A stretch of 64,000 nucleotides of DNA. Source: Vitellaria paradoxa. Its lineage: Eukaryota > Streptophyta > Magnoliopsida > Ericales > Sapotaceae. Numbering within the stretch: the stretch's first letter is position 1; each line of letters starts with the position of its first letter. Below, piece by piece: positions 20,404 to 31,929 of this stretch. Where the stretch lies: assembly GCA_019916065.1 (NCBI GenBank), contig CM034238.1, positions 37,973,375-38,037,374 on the forward strand. The letters are read 5' to 3'. Under the pieces are notes generated by a model. That model saw only the letters and a list, made by a program, of their open reading frames with translations. It did no database searches and was not told the DNA's origin. Made by a program: the position numbers and the translations under genes.

Positions 20404-21933
20404 TTGATGGAGATGAAGAAGACGAAGATACAGAATGACATGTAACGGCTAGTTGTGAAAACCTCCCTAACTTTCAAAAAAAAGGTAAAAATTTAAAAAA
20501 AATTTAATACTTTATAAACCAAATACTCTCTAATTTTTTTTTTATTTTTCCTTTTTCTCTCAATTGTTCTCCAAAATTCAGCAGTTGAGCCAATGAAGCC
20601 CAAGCAAAAAAATCATTAAAATTGATTTGAATGAGCTCACACGTAAAGCTAATCATGGGTCAAAAGGCCCAAATGGCCAGGTTTGCCCGGCCTTTTTTTT
20701 TATTTTTCTTTTTCGCATGAATTTTCGGTGTGCTTAGACACTTTAAAAGTATTCATGGTTTCCTGCAAATACATTCGGACACTTTACTTAAAATAAATAT
20801 AATTTTTATTTACAGCTTCTCAAAATTATAATTATAATTATCTCCAAATATAAAAACGTGTAGTGTAGTTCTATGTGGTGAGTTTGATATCGTATTCAGA
20901 GAAAATAGATGAAAAATTTATTAATTCCGTACTATAATTCAAGACACTACTTATTTTTAATTAATTAAATAATTTTTAAATAACTATTAAATAAATCAAT
21001 ACTAATAATTGACGCTGCAAAAAATAAATTTGGTTCAATCTTAAGAATAAACTAACTTTGGACACAAATAAAAATAATAAAATAATCAAAGCAATAAATT
21101 AAATAAATTAAACGAATTAGTAAAAATAGTCAGTCCCATTCGTTTCTGAAATTTAAAACCTTAAAATTAATTTTAATTTTAATATAACAATTTAAAACCC
21201 ATTAAAAGTATCAATAATTTCAAAAGAAATGTAATCGGTTTTATTTTTTTTTCTCGAAATTTAAACTCTAGAATCAAGCAAATTACAAATATTAATTGTA
21301 ATATATATAGTTAAAATGGTTCAGGAGTACCATAGATTTTACAAAAATAAAATTATTATTTTAGTAAAATATAATCAATCCTACATGTTTTCTAAGGATT
21401 ACAAATAAATATTTAAATTTTACTTTTAATAATGAACCTAAAATCAGTGATTTCCTTTTAAATTAAAATCAATTAAACATAAAAGTGATTATAAAAAATA
21501 TAATAATCAAGTTCACTTATTTATGGAAAAATAGATCTACAAATTAAGCCTTTATTTGGAGGAGGTATATAAGAGTGAAATAAAATAAATAAGAAGATAT
21601 AAAAAAATTCACATTGTTTCGGAATAAGTGGATAGAAAGGAAAGGATGGAAATGGAAATGACTCATTTACCTCTATTGACCAATTTTCTTTCATCTCTAA
21701 TTTGGGTGAGTTACGTGTGAAAATATTTTAAAATTGTTTTTTTTATTTTTCTTCAGTATTTTTTATTATTTCTACAAATTCGTATCATAAATAAATATAT
21801 TTTAAAGGGTAAAGTAATATTTTTAATTATATTTTTTATTTTACCCTCGATTCCCTTCTCTTCTCTCCCAAAAAAAGAAAAATAATTAACTCACATTCTC
21901 TTCCTTTCTATTCCTTATCATTTACTTTATTAA
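20404..21933. other. AT-rich intergenic DNA
   Basis: I find no gene. At 21545-21930 a MITE-like stretch starts with 'CCTTTATTTGGAGGAGGTAT' and runs to the edge of the Harbinger-like element. Otherwise the block is low-complexity A/T sequence. Confidence 0.5.
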
Positions 21934-23046
21934 GGGGTCGTTTGACAACGTTGTCGTTTTTTTGTTGTTGTTTTTCTGTTGCCGTTTTCTATTTTTTATT
22001 TTCTGTTGCCATTTATTTTTTCTAAAATAAAAACTGAAATTGCGTTTAGTAAAGTAAGTTTGTTTATAATTGTTAATTTTTTATTTTAGAAAATATTTAA
22101 TTTTATTAGTTTTAAAAAATTAATAGAACTTAACAAAATATATTTTATATTAATTTAATTTAATTAATATAATTAATTAAATTAATACAGTAAATTATTT
22201 ATTAAAATCATTTAATTCAATAAATATAAAATATATTAAATTATATTATTTATTCAAAATAATTGAATGAAATATAAATATTATATCATTTAATTTAATA
22301 AATATAAAATATATTAATTATAATTTAATTATATTATTTATTAAAAATAATTTAATAAAATATATTTCATATTAAACAAATAATTAAATTAGATTAATTA
22401 TTAAATTAAATTATTTATTTTTAAATTAATTAAATTCATTTAATTATTTATTAAAATAATTTAATAAAATATATTTTATATAAATTAAATTAATTAAATC
22501 ATAAATAATTTAATTTAATTATGATATTTATTTAAAATAATTTAATAATTATTATTAAATTAAAATAAAAATTAATGTAATTTAAGTATTTATTATTAAT
22601 TATTTTTATAAATTAATTTAATTATTAAATTAAATAACTTAATTATGATATTTATTTCAAATAATTTAGCAATAATTAATTATTAAATTAAATTAATTAA
22701 TTTAGTTTTATGATTTATTAAAAATAATTTATATTAATTTATATAATTAATTTATTAAATTTAATTATATTATTTATTAAAATAACTTACTTTAATAAAA
22801 TATTTGAATAAAATAATTTATTTTTATGTAATATAACAAAAATAGACCAAGTTTAAAAATTGATAAAATATTTGCAACAAAAAAAAGAGTGAAAATACTT
22901 TTTTTCTGTTTCTGTTTTTATTTTTTTTATTTTTTTGAAACAAAAAAACGAAAACAGATTTAATAAACATGTTTCTGTTGTCAGTTTACAAAATTTTGAA
23001 AATGGAAACAGAAAAACAGGAAACAAAAACATTACCAAACGGAGCC
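21934..23046 (+). mobile_element. Harbinger/Tourist-like element copy 1, 1113 bp
   Basis: The terminal inverted repeats are GGGGTCGTTTGACAACG on the left and GGCTCCGTTTGGTAATG on the right (minus-strand reading). TAA directly flanks both ends (21931-21933, 23047-23049), the 3-bp TWA target duplication of PIF/Harbinger elements. The interior is extremely AT-rich, non-coding and internally palindromic. The same element in inverted orientation lies at 45905-46902, so the boundaries are supported by two copies. Confidence 0.85.
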
Positions 23047-23379
23047 TAAGTAAGCAAAATTTTCTCTTTAGGTAAAATATTAGTTACTTTAGTTTCTTTT
23101 CCATCCCTTTCTTCCAATTCTCACAAAGAAAGGCTCCTAACATATTCACTGCAACGTCCATATTTGATTGTATGAACTAAGGAACAAGAACTAGCCTAAC
23201 ATTTTGAAAATTAAATTCAGAAGACTAAAAATATGAAATTAAATTTAGAAAAGTAAATAAATGAAAAGTAGAACTTGTATTTAATGCCATTTCTTTCCTC
23301 TATCCATGCAACATAAGATAGAAAGTATTATTTTTTTGTTTTACTTTCTACTTTACTCTCTTACAAGCAAAGTCTCTTA

Positions 23380-24015
23380 CAAGCATATATGTAATGTTCG
23401 ACATCTATAAAAAGAAACACATTTTAATACTATGAAGATACTAGATTCGGTGTGAATTGTAAGGTCAAGCGGAATTGAGTGAGAGTAGTACTAAGATGGA
23501 TGACTCTTTGAAAAGCAACTAACCAAGGCCAAACGGACAATATTGTACTGTATAAATGTGGGTTATTACAAATAGTTTCAGAACTAATACCTAATCAGAA
23601 GTGTGGTGCCATGCGTGAGCATTGCGTGTGGGGACCTATTTGTGAGAGACTTTATCGATGGGATAGTGAAAAAGGGGGTTGCGCAAGGATGTGTGCCCTA
23701 TTAGGGATAAGAATTATGAGAGACTATGAGAGACCTACCTGTGGGAGAGTAAAGTATGAGGTCAAGTAGAAAAATAATGCATTCTATCCTACATCGCCTA
23801 GGTAGAAGAAAGAAAGTAGCACACATATGTATATGTAATATTCAATATATATAAAGTACAAACACGTTTTAAAGTCGCGAGAGTACTAAATTTAATGAGA
23901 ATTCTAAGGTTAAGCATGCTAGAGTGGTGGCAGTGTCATGATGAGTGACCTCCTAAGAAATAACTAACGAAGTCCAAAATGGACAATATTGTATTATGTA
24001 AATGCAGAGTCGTTA
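23380..24015 (+). mobile_element. TRIM-like miniature LTR element
   Basis: Two diverged direct repeats, about 23380-23570 and 23828-24015, share 'ATATGTAAT(G/A)TTC', 'GGACAATATTGTA' and a 3' end at 'GTTATTACA/GTCGTTACA'. Just after the first repeat, 'AATAGTTTCAGAAC' resembles the initiator-Met primer-binding site TGGTATCAGAGC with decay. The internal part is only about 250 bp and non-coding, as in TRIMs. Exact ends are uncertain. Confidence 0.55.
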
Positions 24016-24766
24016 CATGATGCTACATACTTTCAAGAATTAAATTGCCCCTATTTTGAGAGGCTTATGCTAAAACTTCCCAGTTAGCCTATTACTGCTC
24101 TCCTATTACCACTCCAAACAAACATTAAGTGTCTGGTCTAGGCAAATTCCCTCTTGGCTTAGAGTTAAATACACTAAAGCATCCAAGCAATGGATTAAAT
24201 GATAGAATTTTTCTTTCTTTTTTTTTTTTTTTAAGAAGCAATTGAAAAAATATCTATTCTAAAATAAAGAAAAAAAGAAATTTGATCTACTAATGCACAA
24301 GGTTTAATGTAAAAAATTTATTAGTTAATCCCTAATCCATCCCAAAACTTGTCAAATGGTTTTTGAAATTGGATGTTTTTCTTTGGCCCATGAAGCTCAA
24401 AGGGTATATATCCTCTGAGTGCCAAAAATTGCTAAAGAATACATGGCCTTGTGGGAATCCTTAAGCCTCATATATAGCCCACGATTATATGCAAGTGTGA
24501 ACTTGAGTCACGTGTGCTCTAGTAACGCCTTGACTCCGACAAAATCAAAGTGTGCTACCTCCTTATGCTCAACTACTTTCCATACCTAAGTTTGGTCGGT
24601 TTCATTCAAGTCATTCACTATTTCTCTAGTTGGACTATCAGGTGGAGTTTGGCTAAAAAATGGGAGATGCGCACTATTCTGACTATCAATTGTGTAAGTG
24701 AGTAGTAAAATAGGTGTGACTGACTCTGTGCAAGTCTCCACGACCATGTAACAAGTTCTTATAGGC

Positions 24767-25128
24767 TCCATTTGGCGTAAGAAAAAATAAGATAAATTAA
24801 GATAAAATGTGGTTTGGAGTTAATTTTGATATCTTTTTTTTAAAAAAATAGCAAACCATGAGAACAGATTTGAAAAATTGTTCCCACGGATTCAAAAAAA
24901 TTTACAAAAAATAGCGCCAATAGTACTCATTTGAAAGTTTTTGACATAAAGAATATGATTGTATAAAAAAATTACATATTCAGTTAACTTACTTTCAGAT
25001 TTTTTTATTTTTTTAGCGAAATATTGAAATTTTTTGAAATTAGTGATGGCAGGAAAATATGAGGTAAATGAGTTGTTAGAGATTTATAGAGTTTTATAGA
25101 GGAAGTTAGTATACCAAACGGGGTCATA
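24767..25128. mobile_element. MITE with GGCTCCATTTGG / GACCCCGTTTGG ends
   Basis: The left end GGCTCCATTTGGCGTAAG is an imperfect inverted match to the right end (GACCCCGTTTGGTATAC on the minus strand). ATA abuts both ends. About 360 bp, non-coding, probably a Tourist-like element. Confidence 0.55.
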
Positions 25129-25716
25129 GTGAATCACAAGACCATCCGCGATGGCCTAGGTGGTTGGGTATATGTAATAGCAATTATGGGATCTACACAT
25201 GTACGACTAATGTTCTCCTCCAAGTTATCAATATAGGTAAAAGATTGAGTATGATCAAAAGAGTTCGAGGGGAGCAAAGTCATAGGCTCTTTTGCTATGT
25301 TATCTCGACTATAGTTTGAATATTGACTCTACTCAGGGTCAGTGCTTTTTAATTGAGATTTCCTTATCATTTGAAATTCAATAAAAAATGATAAATTTAA
25401 TAAGAATTAATTTTATTTTTAGTATAATTTTTTTTATATTTTTCACTACTTTATTTACAATATGGTTGAATTGAATATTTTTTTCAAATCAATTTAAAAT
25501 TAAAAAATATATTTTAAATACAAAATTTTATCCATCAAAAATCAAATTAAATCAATTTAATTTCTTACTTTAAAATCAAATTAATTTCAAGAGTCAAATA
25601 TTAGGAAAAAAAATGTTTATTTCCTTTTCTTTTCAATCCCAAGCTCCCAAACAAGGCATAAAACCCTCCCCACCCTCCCCATCCCCTGATCCTCAGATAA
25701 GCCTGGGTCGCGACCT

Positions 25717-25738
25717 CTCCTCCTCCTCCTCCTCCTCC
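25717..25738 (+). repeat. (CTC)n run in the synthetase 5' leader
   Basis: A short CTC/TCC trinucleotide run within the pyrimidine-rich leader, 40-60 bp before the chosen ATG. In the upstream open frame it encodes a Ser run, which argues that this part is leader rather than protein. Confidence 0.6.
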
Positions 25739-25780
25739 ACCTCCCTCATAGTCCATCTCTCTTCCTGGAGAGAAATCGCC

Positions 25781-28700
25781 ATGTCCGTGTTCCTCCGAGC
25801 TCTGCCCATTATATCCCTCCGTTGCAAACCCTTTTCTTTCTCATCTTACCCTCTTTTGTTCATCAACTTGCAAACACTCACCAAACGGAATACTTATCTT
25901 AGTAGAAGTGCGTACTCTGTTTCTGCGTCTGCAACTCCATCTACTCCCTCAGAAACCCTTATTTCTAACCCTAAACAACGGGAAATTCCCTTCAGAGACA
26001 CTCTTGAATGGGTCAGTAGAACCGGGCTGTGCGGCGAATTGTCCGAGAACGATGTTGGTAAACGAGTTAGGCTTTGTGGGTGGGTCGCGCTTCATCGGGT
26101 TCATGGAGGCCTCACTTTCCTCAATCTCAGAGACCACTCAGGGATTGTGCAGGTTTGCAGGAAGAAGAAACTCACTTCTTTGTATCCCTTTTTATCGTGT
26201 GCATATGTGAAAAATAGAATTGATGCATTAAGGGCTCTTTTTGAAGTTGATACAGAGGTGGCGTTCAGTTTGCTTAAAATTGAACAGCATATGTAATTTC
26301 ACAGTTCATGGTGTCCCGTTATTGAGATTAGCCATTGAATGATCGCACTTTCCTTTTTGGTTAAAGAAAGTGAACTACTTTGATGTTGAATAATTTCTCA
26401 ATTTTGATTTTGTCTTTTCTTGAATTTTTGTATTTGTTGATCTGATTCGTATCTTTTATTCTGCTGACAAAATGAATGTACGAGAAATGCAATTCAATTT
26501 GACAAGAAAGAATAGTAGCATGTCATTGTGAATGGAAAATTTTTTTTTCCTTAGATTGAAACGTGTTGTTTTTGGTGTATGCAATTGCATTTATTTATAT
26601 AATTTACTGGTGATTTTATCATAGTTGATGTTGGTGATGTTTACTTTCAGGTTACCACACTCCCGGATGAGTTCCCTGATGCACATTCTATTGTAAATGG
26701 CTTGAGGCTGGAGTATGTAATTTCTGTGGAAGGTGTTGTTCAGTCTAGGCCCAGTGAGTCAGTCAATAAGAAAATGAAGACTGGGATGATAGAGGTAAGT
26801 GTGTCATTTGCTTAGATTTACTCAATGGTAGGTTATAATAGAGGACAATGGTTTTGACATTCTTTCATCAAGATAACCAATATTTTTAGTCGTTTGTGGA
26901 ATTTCTATTCCCCTCAAATATGTAGGTAGCACGGGCGGACCCAAGATTTGGGATTCGTCTAGGTTAAATAAAGGGTTTAAGGACAAAGTGGGTTGGATTA
27001 TAAAAATTTAAGCTCAACAAAAGGTTTAAAGGTAGAGTGGGCTGGATTACAAAAATTTAGTATGGACTAAATTTAAAAAAAAATAGAAAAATCAAACTAA
27101 AAAAAATTTTTTTTTGGGCCAGGTTACCTGGGCTACAGCCCCAAACAGCCCCAAGGTAGTTCCACCCCAGGTAGCTAGTGTTGGATTTTATATGATATTG
27201 TAAGCCCTTTGTATGGTCAGATGTTTTGATATTCATGAAGAAGCTTGACATGCAAACAAATAGTTTGTTAAGTAGGCACTAGCGATGCTATTAAGACCAT
27301 GGTTGTCAATCTAGTGCCGGTCATTGTATTGTCTTTACCATTGGTATGCTATGTTTGGGTATTGTTAGGCTTGTCAATTGGGCCAAACTAAGCAAGGCCT
27401 TGGTGGGACCAACCTTAGCCTGAAGAAATATGATTTGCCCAAGCGCAGCTCATGGTATTATTCAAACTTCAGATTGATTTTGGGCTGGCATGTATTAAGG
27501 AAACATGATATCAAGTTGTTTTTGGCTCCATCTTATTAAAGGAAATTTGTAGGGATGTCAACGGGGCGGGTATGGGGCGGGTATGACCTTCCCCGTCCCC
27601 GTCCCCGTTTAGCAATACCCTTACCCGTCCCCGTCCCCATCCCCGTTTCGGGGAAAAATTTTTTCCCCATACCCGTCCCCACAAAATAATGAATTCCCCG
27701 TCCCCATCCCCGTTTACCCGTCAAGTATATTAATTATTACAAATTATAGATTATATGTATAAACTAAATATTTAAAATTATTATAAATATTATATATATT
27801 AAATAAAAAAATATATTACATATATATATTAAATAAAAATTAAAAATATATATATAATATTTGACTTTGACTGATGCACTTAACCAAAGATGAAGTGGTC
27901 TTTATTTATAATCTCACAAGACCTTCACTTCTTTGTGAGAAACCGATGTGGGACTTCTAAAGGAGTCACCACGCCAACAAAATTGACAAAAAAATATTTA
28001 AACGGGTATGGGGCGGGGTGGGGACTATCGTACCCGTCCCCGTCCCCATACCCGTGCGGGTAACATTTCAAATCTCCATACCCGTCCCCGTCCCCGCTAT
28101 TAACATCCCCATACCCTCCCCGAACGGGGCGGGTGAAACGGGTACCCACCGGGTACGGGTATATTTGACATCCCTAGAAATTTGTAAATTTGATTAATGT
28201 GGCCTCTTGTTAGCCAATTGTTTACATCATATACCGTTTAGGGGGTTTGTCAAGTATACTGTGTGCAGTGTTTACCTGATCCCCAAAAAAAAAAAAAAAA
28301 TGATGTGCAGTGTGCTTAGGAATTTTATCTCAAGTCCCAACTTTGCTTTGTAAATTCCTTAAATTTGACTGTCATGTTTTTTGTTAATATGTCGTCAACT
28401 CTAGAATGAATCTTCAAGACTTCAAAGGATGAAAAAATTGATGAAATAGCTGCAGACAGGGGCGAACCAAGGATTTCACTAAGGGGTCACAAAGCACTCG
28501 AGAAGAGAACGACAAGTCGTGCGAGGTTGGAAGTGGAGAGAAGCAATGTTACCTGTTAGGGAGAGAGAAAATTATCATAATTGAATTGGACATTAAACCG
28601 ATGAATATGCTTTTCACAATTTAATGATTTGACTGGAGCATTCTAACAGCACTCCAAGGTTTACGAGGGACATTCCCGTTACAAAAAAATTATTCATGTA

Positions 28701-31700
28701 TAATTTTTATTATATTTTATTATTTATGTAATTTATAATATATGTTATTTTTTATTGATATTATGCATAAAAGCATTCAATGGTGCTGTGGGGGAATGTA
28801 CCTTATTCCACAAAAAAATGCTTGGGTTTGATTCTTGTAAGCTTCTTTTTGTTTAAAGAGTTAATGTTAACTTTTTAATCAAGCTAAAATATCAAGGTGT
28901 ATTTTACTAATTTCACTTTCAAATCGAAGGGGGCACTTCCCCTCTATTGCCTCAACATAGCTTTGCCCTTGGCTACAGACATGCCATGTCATAATATATA
29001 TATCTTTCCAGTGATTGGGACAACCCAAATCACACAAGAACATACAAAATACATTTGTTTATGTATTTGTACATAATTTGAGGTGCATGCGTAAAATTTC
29101 TACAAACACACATGCAGATAGGGACGTTTAAAAAGGTAGGGCTAAACCCTAGAGGGATGGTTACATTTGAAGGCATTAATAATGTGAGGCATTGGGAGGT
29201 TGTTGGGAAATAAAGTTAACTGAGAAGCTCATAGGTACAGTATAGAAAGATATTTTTCAATGGAAGTAGTACATAGCATGGATTAGTCTTTGAATAGGTT
29301 AAGCGAAGTATGGACCAAACTCAACTCAAATCAATCTTCAGCCTTATTTTTCTTGAAGCTTGGCTCATGACATTCTTTGTTTGAACTTTGTCTGAAATTC
29401 AGTAGGTTGAATGGATTGGCTTTAAACTAGCCCAACCCTACCGGAATTTGTTCCAATTAATCACAAGTAGGCAGCGAAGCTCCGAAGGTGTGTATGGGTT
29501 CTAAATATTGTGTATGCTAGGTTGCCCCTCTAACCATGCAGCATTGCTCTATCAGGCTTTTGGCCATATTGACCAATTCCCATTGACTCTTGGAGTCTCG
29601 ACTATGCTTTTGTTTTTGAGTTAGGTTTAAGTTGAGTTTAGTTTATTCATTGGTTGAGGTAATAAGGCTTTGGTTTTGTTTAATTACAAATAAATTGAGT
29701 CACGCTTTGAGTACCAGATTTTCAGCTATTGTTGCTTTGCAGAGGCCGAAACAAGCTTTACTGAGATGGGCTAGTATGGTCTGGAAATCAACCAGAATAT
29801 TAAGGTCAATTCTCACTGGGTATCACTATTCTTTAAGAGCTATCCTAGGGGTGGAACCTATCACGCCTTGCCATGTTGGCGCCTACATGATATTGCGTGG
29901 GTGCTTGCGGAGTGGCAAAGTTATAATATTTTCTAGACTATTTTTGAGAGTCTTGGTATTCTATAGTGTTCTAAACAGTTTCGGAAGATTCTAGAATATT
30001 TTTGGGGACTCTAGAATAGTCTAGTACATTCTAGATTCTCTAGAGTATTCTAGATTGTTCTTGGGAAGCCTTATCCCCCCCCCCCCAAAAAAAAAAAAAG
30101 CAAATTGGCATAGTTTTTGTAACTATTGTCGCGTTGAACTATTCTCAGTCAATTGTTTGCTGTGGCTTTTTTTAATGGGAAGAAGACAATTGTACCTAGA
30201 ATTGAACAAGGATGCTCTAAGGTTGGAACATATGCATTTTTATTTTTATATGCAATTTGGCAGTTGCCATGACATCTATACGGACGACGGGTGGAGAGAC
30301 TAATGAGTTCCTGTCACGATTAATTTACATCAAGGCTCAGCGTTAAGCCCGTACTTGTTTGCTTTAGTTATGGATGGGATTACAAGACATATTCAGGATG
30401 AGGTGCCGTGGTATATGCTATTTGCAGATGATATTGTTTTAGTAGATGAGACGAGAGAAGGAGTGAATGCTAAGCTAGAATTGTGGCGGGAAACGTTAGA
30501 GACAAAAGGGTTTAGGCTAAGCCGATGTAAGACAGAATATATGGAATGTAAGTTTAGTCAAAGTAGGATAACGGGTAGTATAGAAGTAAGTTTAGGCACA
30601 CAAAAGATTGTAGAGAAAGATAAATTTAGGTACCTTGGATCTATGGTGCAACAAGATTTAGGGATTGATACTGATGTAAGTCATAGGATTCAAGTCGGGT
30701 GGATCAAATGAAGGAGTGTTTCGGGGGTCTTGTGCGACCGAAAAGTCTCCCTCAAGGTGAAAGGAAAGTATTATAAGGTGGCAGTTACACCAGCGTTGCT
30801 ATATGGATCAAAGTGTTGGACAGTAAAGTATAATCATGATTAAAAGATGGCAGTTGCGAAGATGAGGATGCTAAGGTGGATGTGTGGGATTACAAGGAAA
30901 GATAGGATTAGGAATGAGGAGATTAGGGGCAAAGTAGGAATATCACCGATTGAAGATAAAATGAGAGAAAACCGATTAAGATGGTTTGACCATGTTAGAA
31001 GGCGTCCAGAGGAGGCACCTATTAGAAGGTGTGAAAGTATGGAGATTGCTAGGAGTAGGAGAGTTAGAGGAAGATCCAAGAGAAGTTGGGAATAAACTAT
31101 TAAACATGACCTTGCTTACCTAGATCTATCGGAGGACATGTCCCTAAACAGATCTAATTGGCGTCGACAAATCCATATAGCCGACCCCACCTAGTGGGAA
31201 AAGGCTTAGTTCGGTTTGGTTTAGTTTGGTTATGCAATTTGGCAGCAGTTGTTTGTTGGGGGTCTTCAAAATAGTTGGGCCAGCTATTTAGATACTGAAA
31301 GGTGGCCCCAACTAGCATTGGACACTGAGGTTATGTGTGTAAGGAGTTGCATCCATTAGTTGTCTAGTTTCACATAATTTGGTTATAATCCTAACTTCAG
31401 TAAAGAAAAGAATGAGAAAGAAGTAGAAGATATTTTCTTGCATAGAAATTCCGTTGGTTAAGATGAATAACTTTTTTTTTTGTCCCTGGATGCACAGGAG
31501 ATGTAATTGTAGCCTCTTTAGGCTCCTTTCTTGGGTTCTCACTGATACAACTTTTGATTACTCATAAAGAAAAAAACAGCATGCATTAAAGGGGGGGGGG
31601 GAACCTTTAAAGTAAAGCTTTTTAATCCAAAAGATTTTGTAACCCCTACTCCCCCCCCCCTTTTCCCTCTCTCCTGACATACATGGTGTGCGAAGGATAA

Positions 31701-31856
31701 TTTGATTCATCTTCCTTCCCCATTCCTTTCCTTTGATGACCTAGTCTGTCCGTTCGTTTGTCTATTCTCTATCGTCATCTCATCTTCCTATTATGCTTCT
31801 CTATAATTTCCTCCTCGTTAATATGAGTTCAATTTGTCTTTTCCTCTTTCTGCTTC

Positions 31857-31929
<73 letters not shown>

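Noticed and set aside
25613..25780. 56-codon N-terminal extension of AspRS
   Set aside because: It is in frame, but low-complexity Pro/Ser with a CTC microsatellite. The downstream ATG gives a normal transit peptide and family-like length.
27536..28149. Gly/Arg-rich minus-strand frames
   Set aside because: They are translations of the CCCCGTCCCC arrays at the two ends of the hAT-like element.
30840..31079. 79-residue minus-strand frame (Leu/Ile/Ser-rich), also mirrored at 63122-63355
   Set aside because: Antisense of the RTE reverse transcriptase C-terminus; the mirror frame arises because the second copy is inverted.
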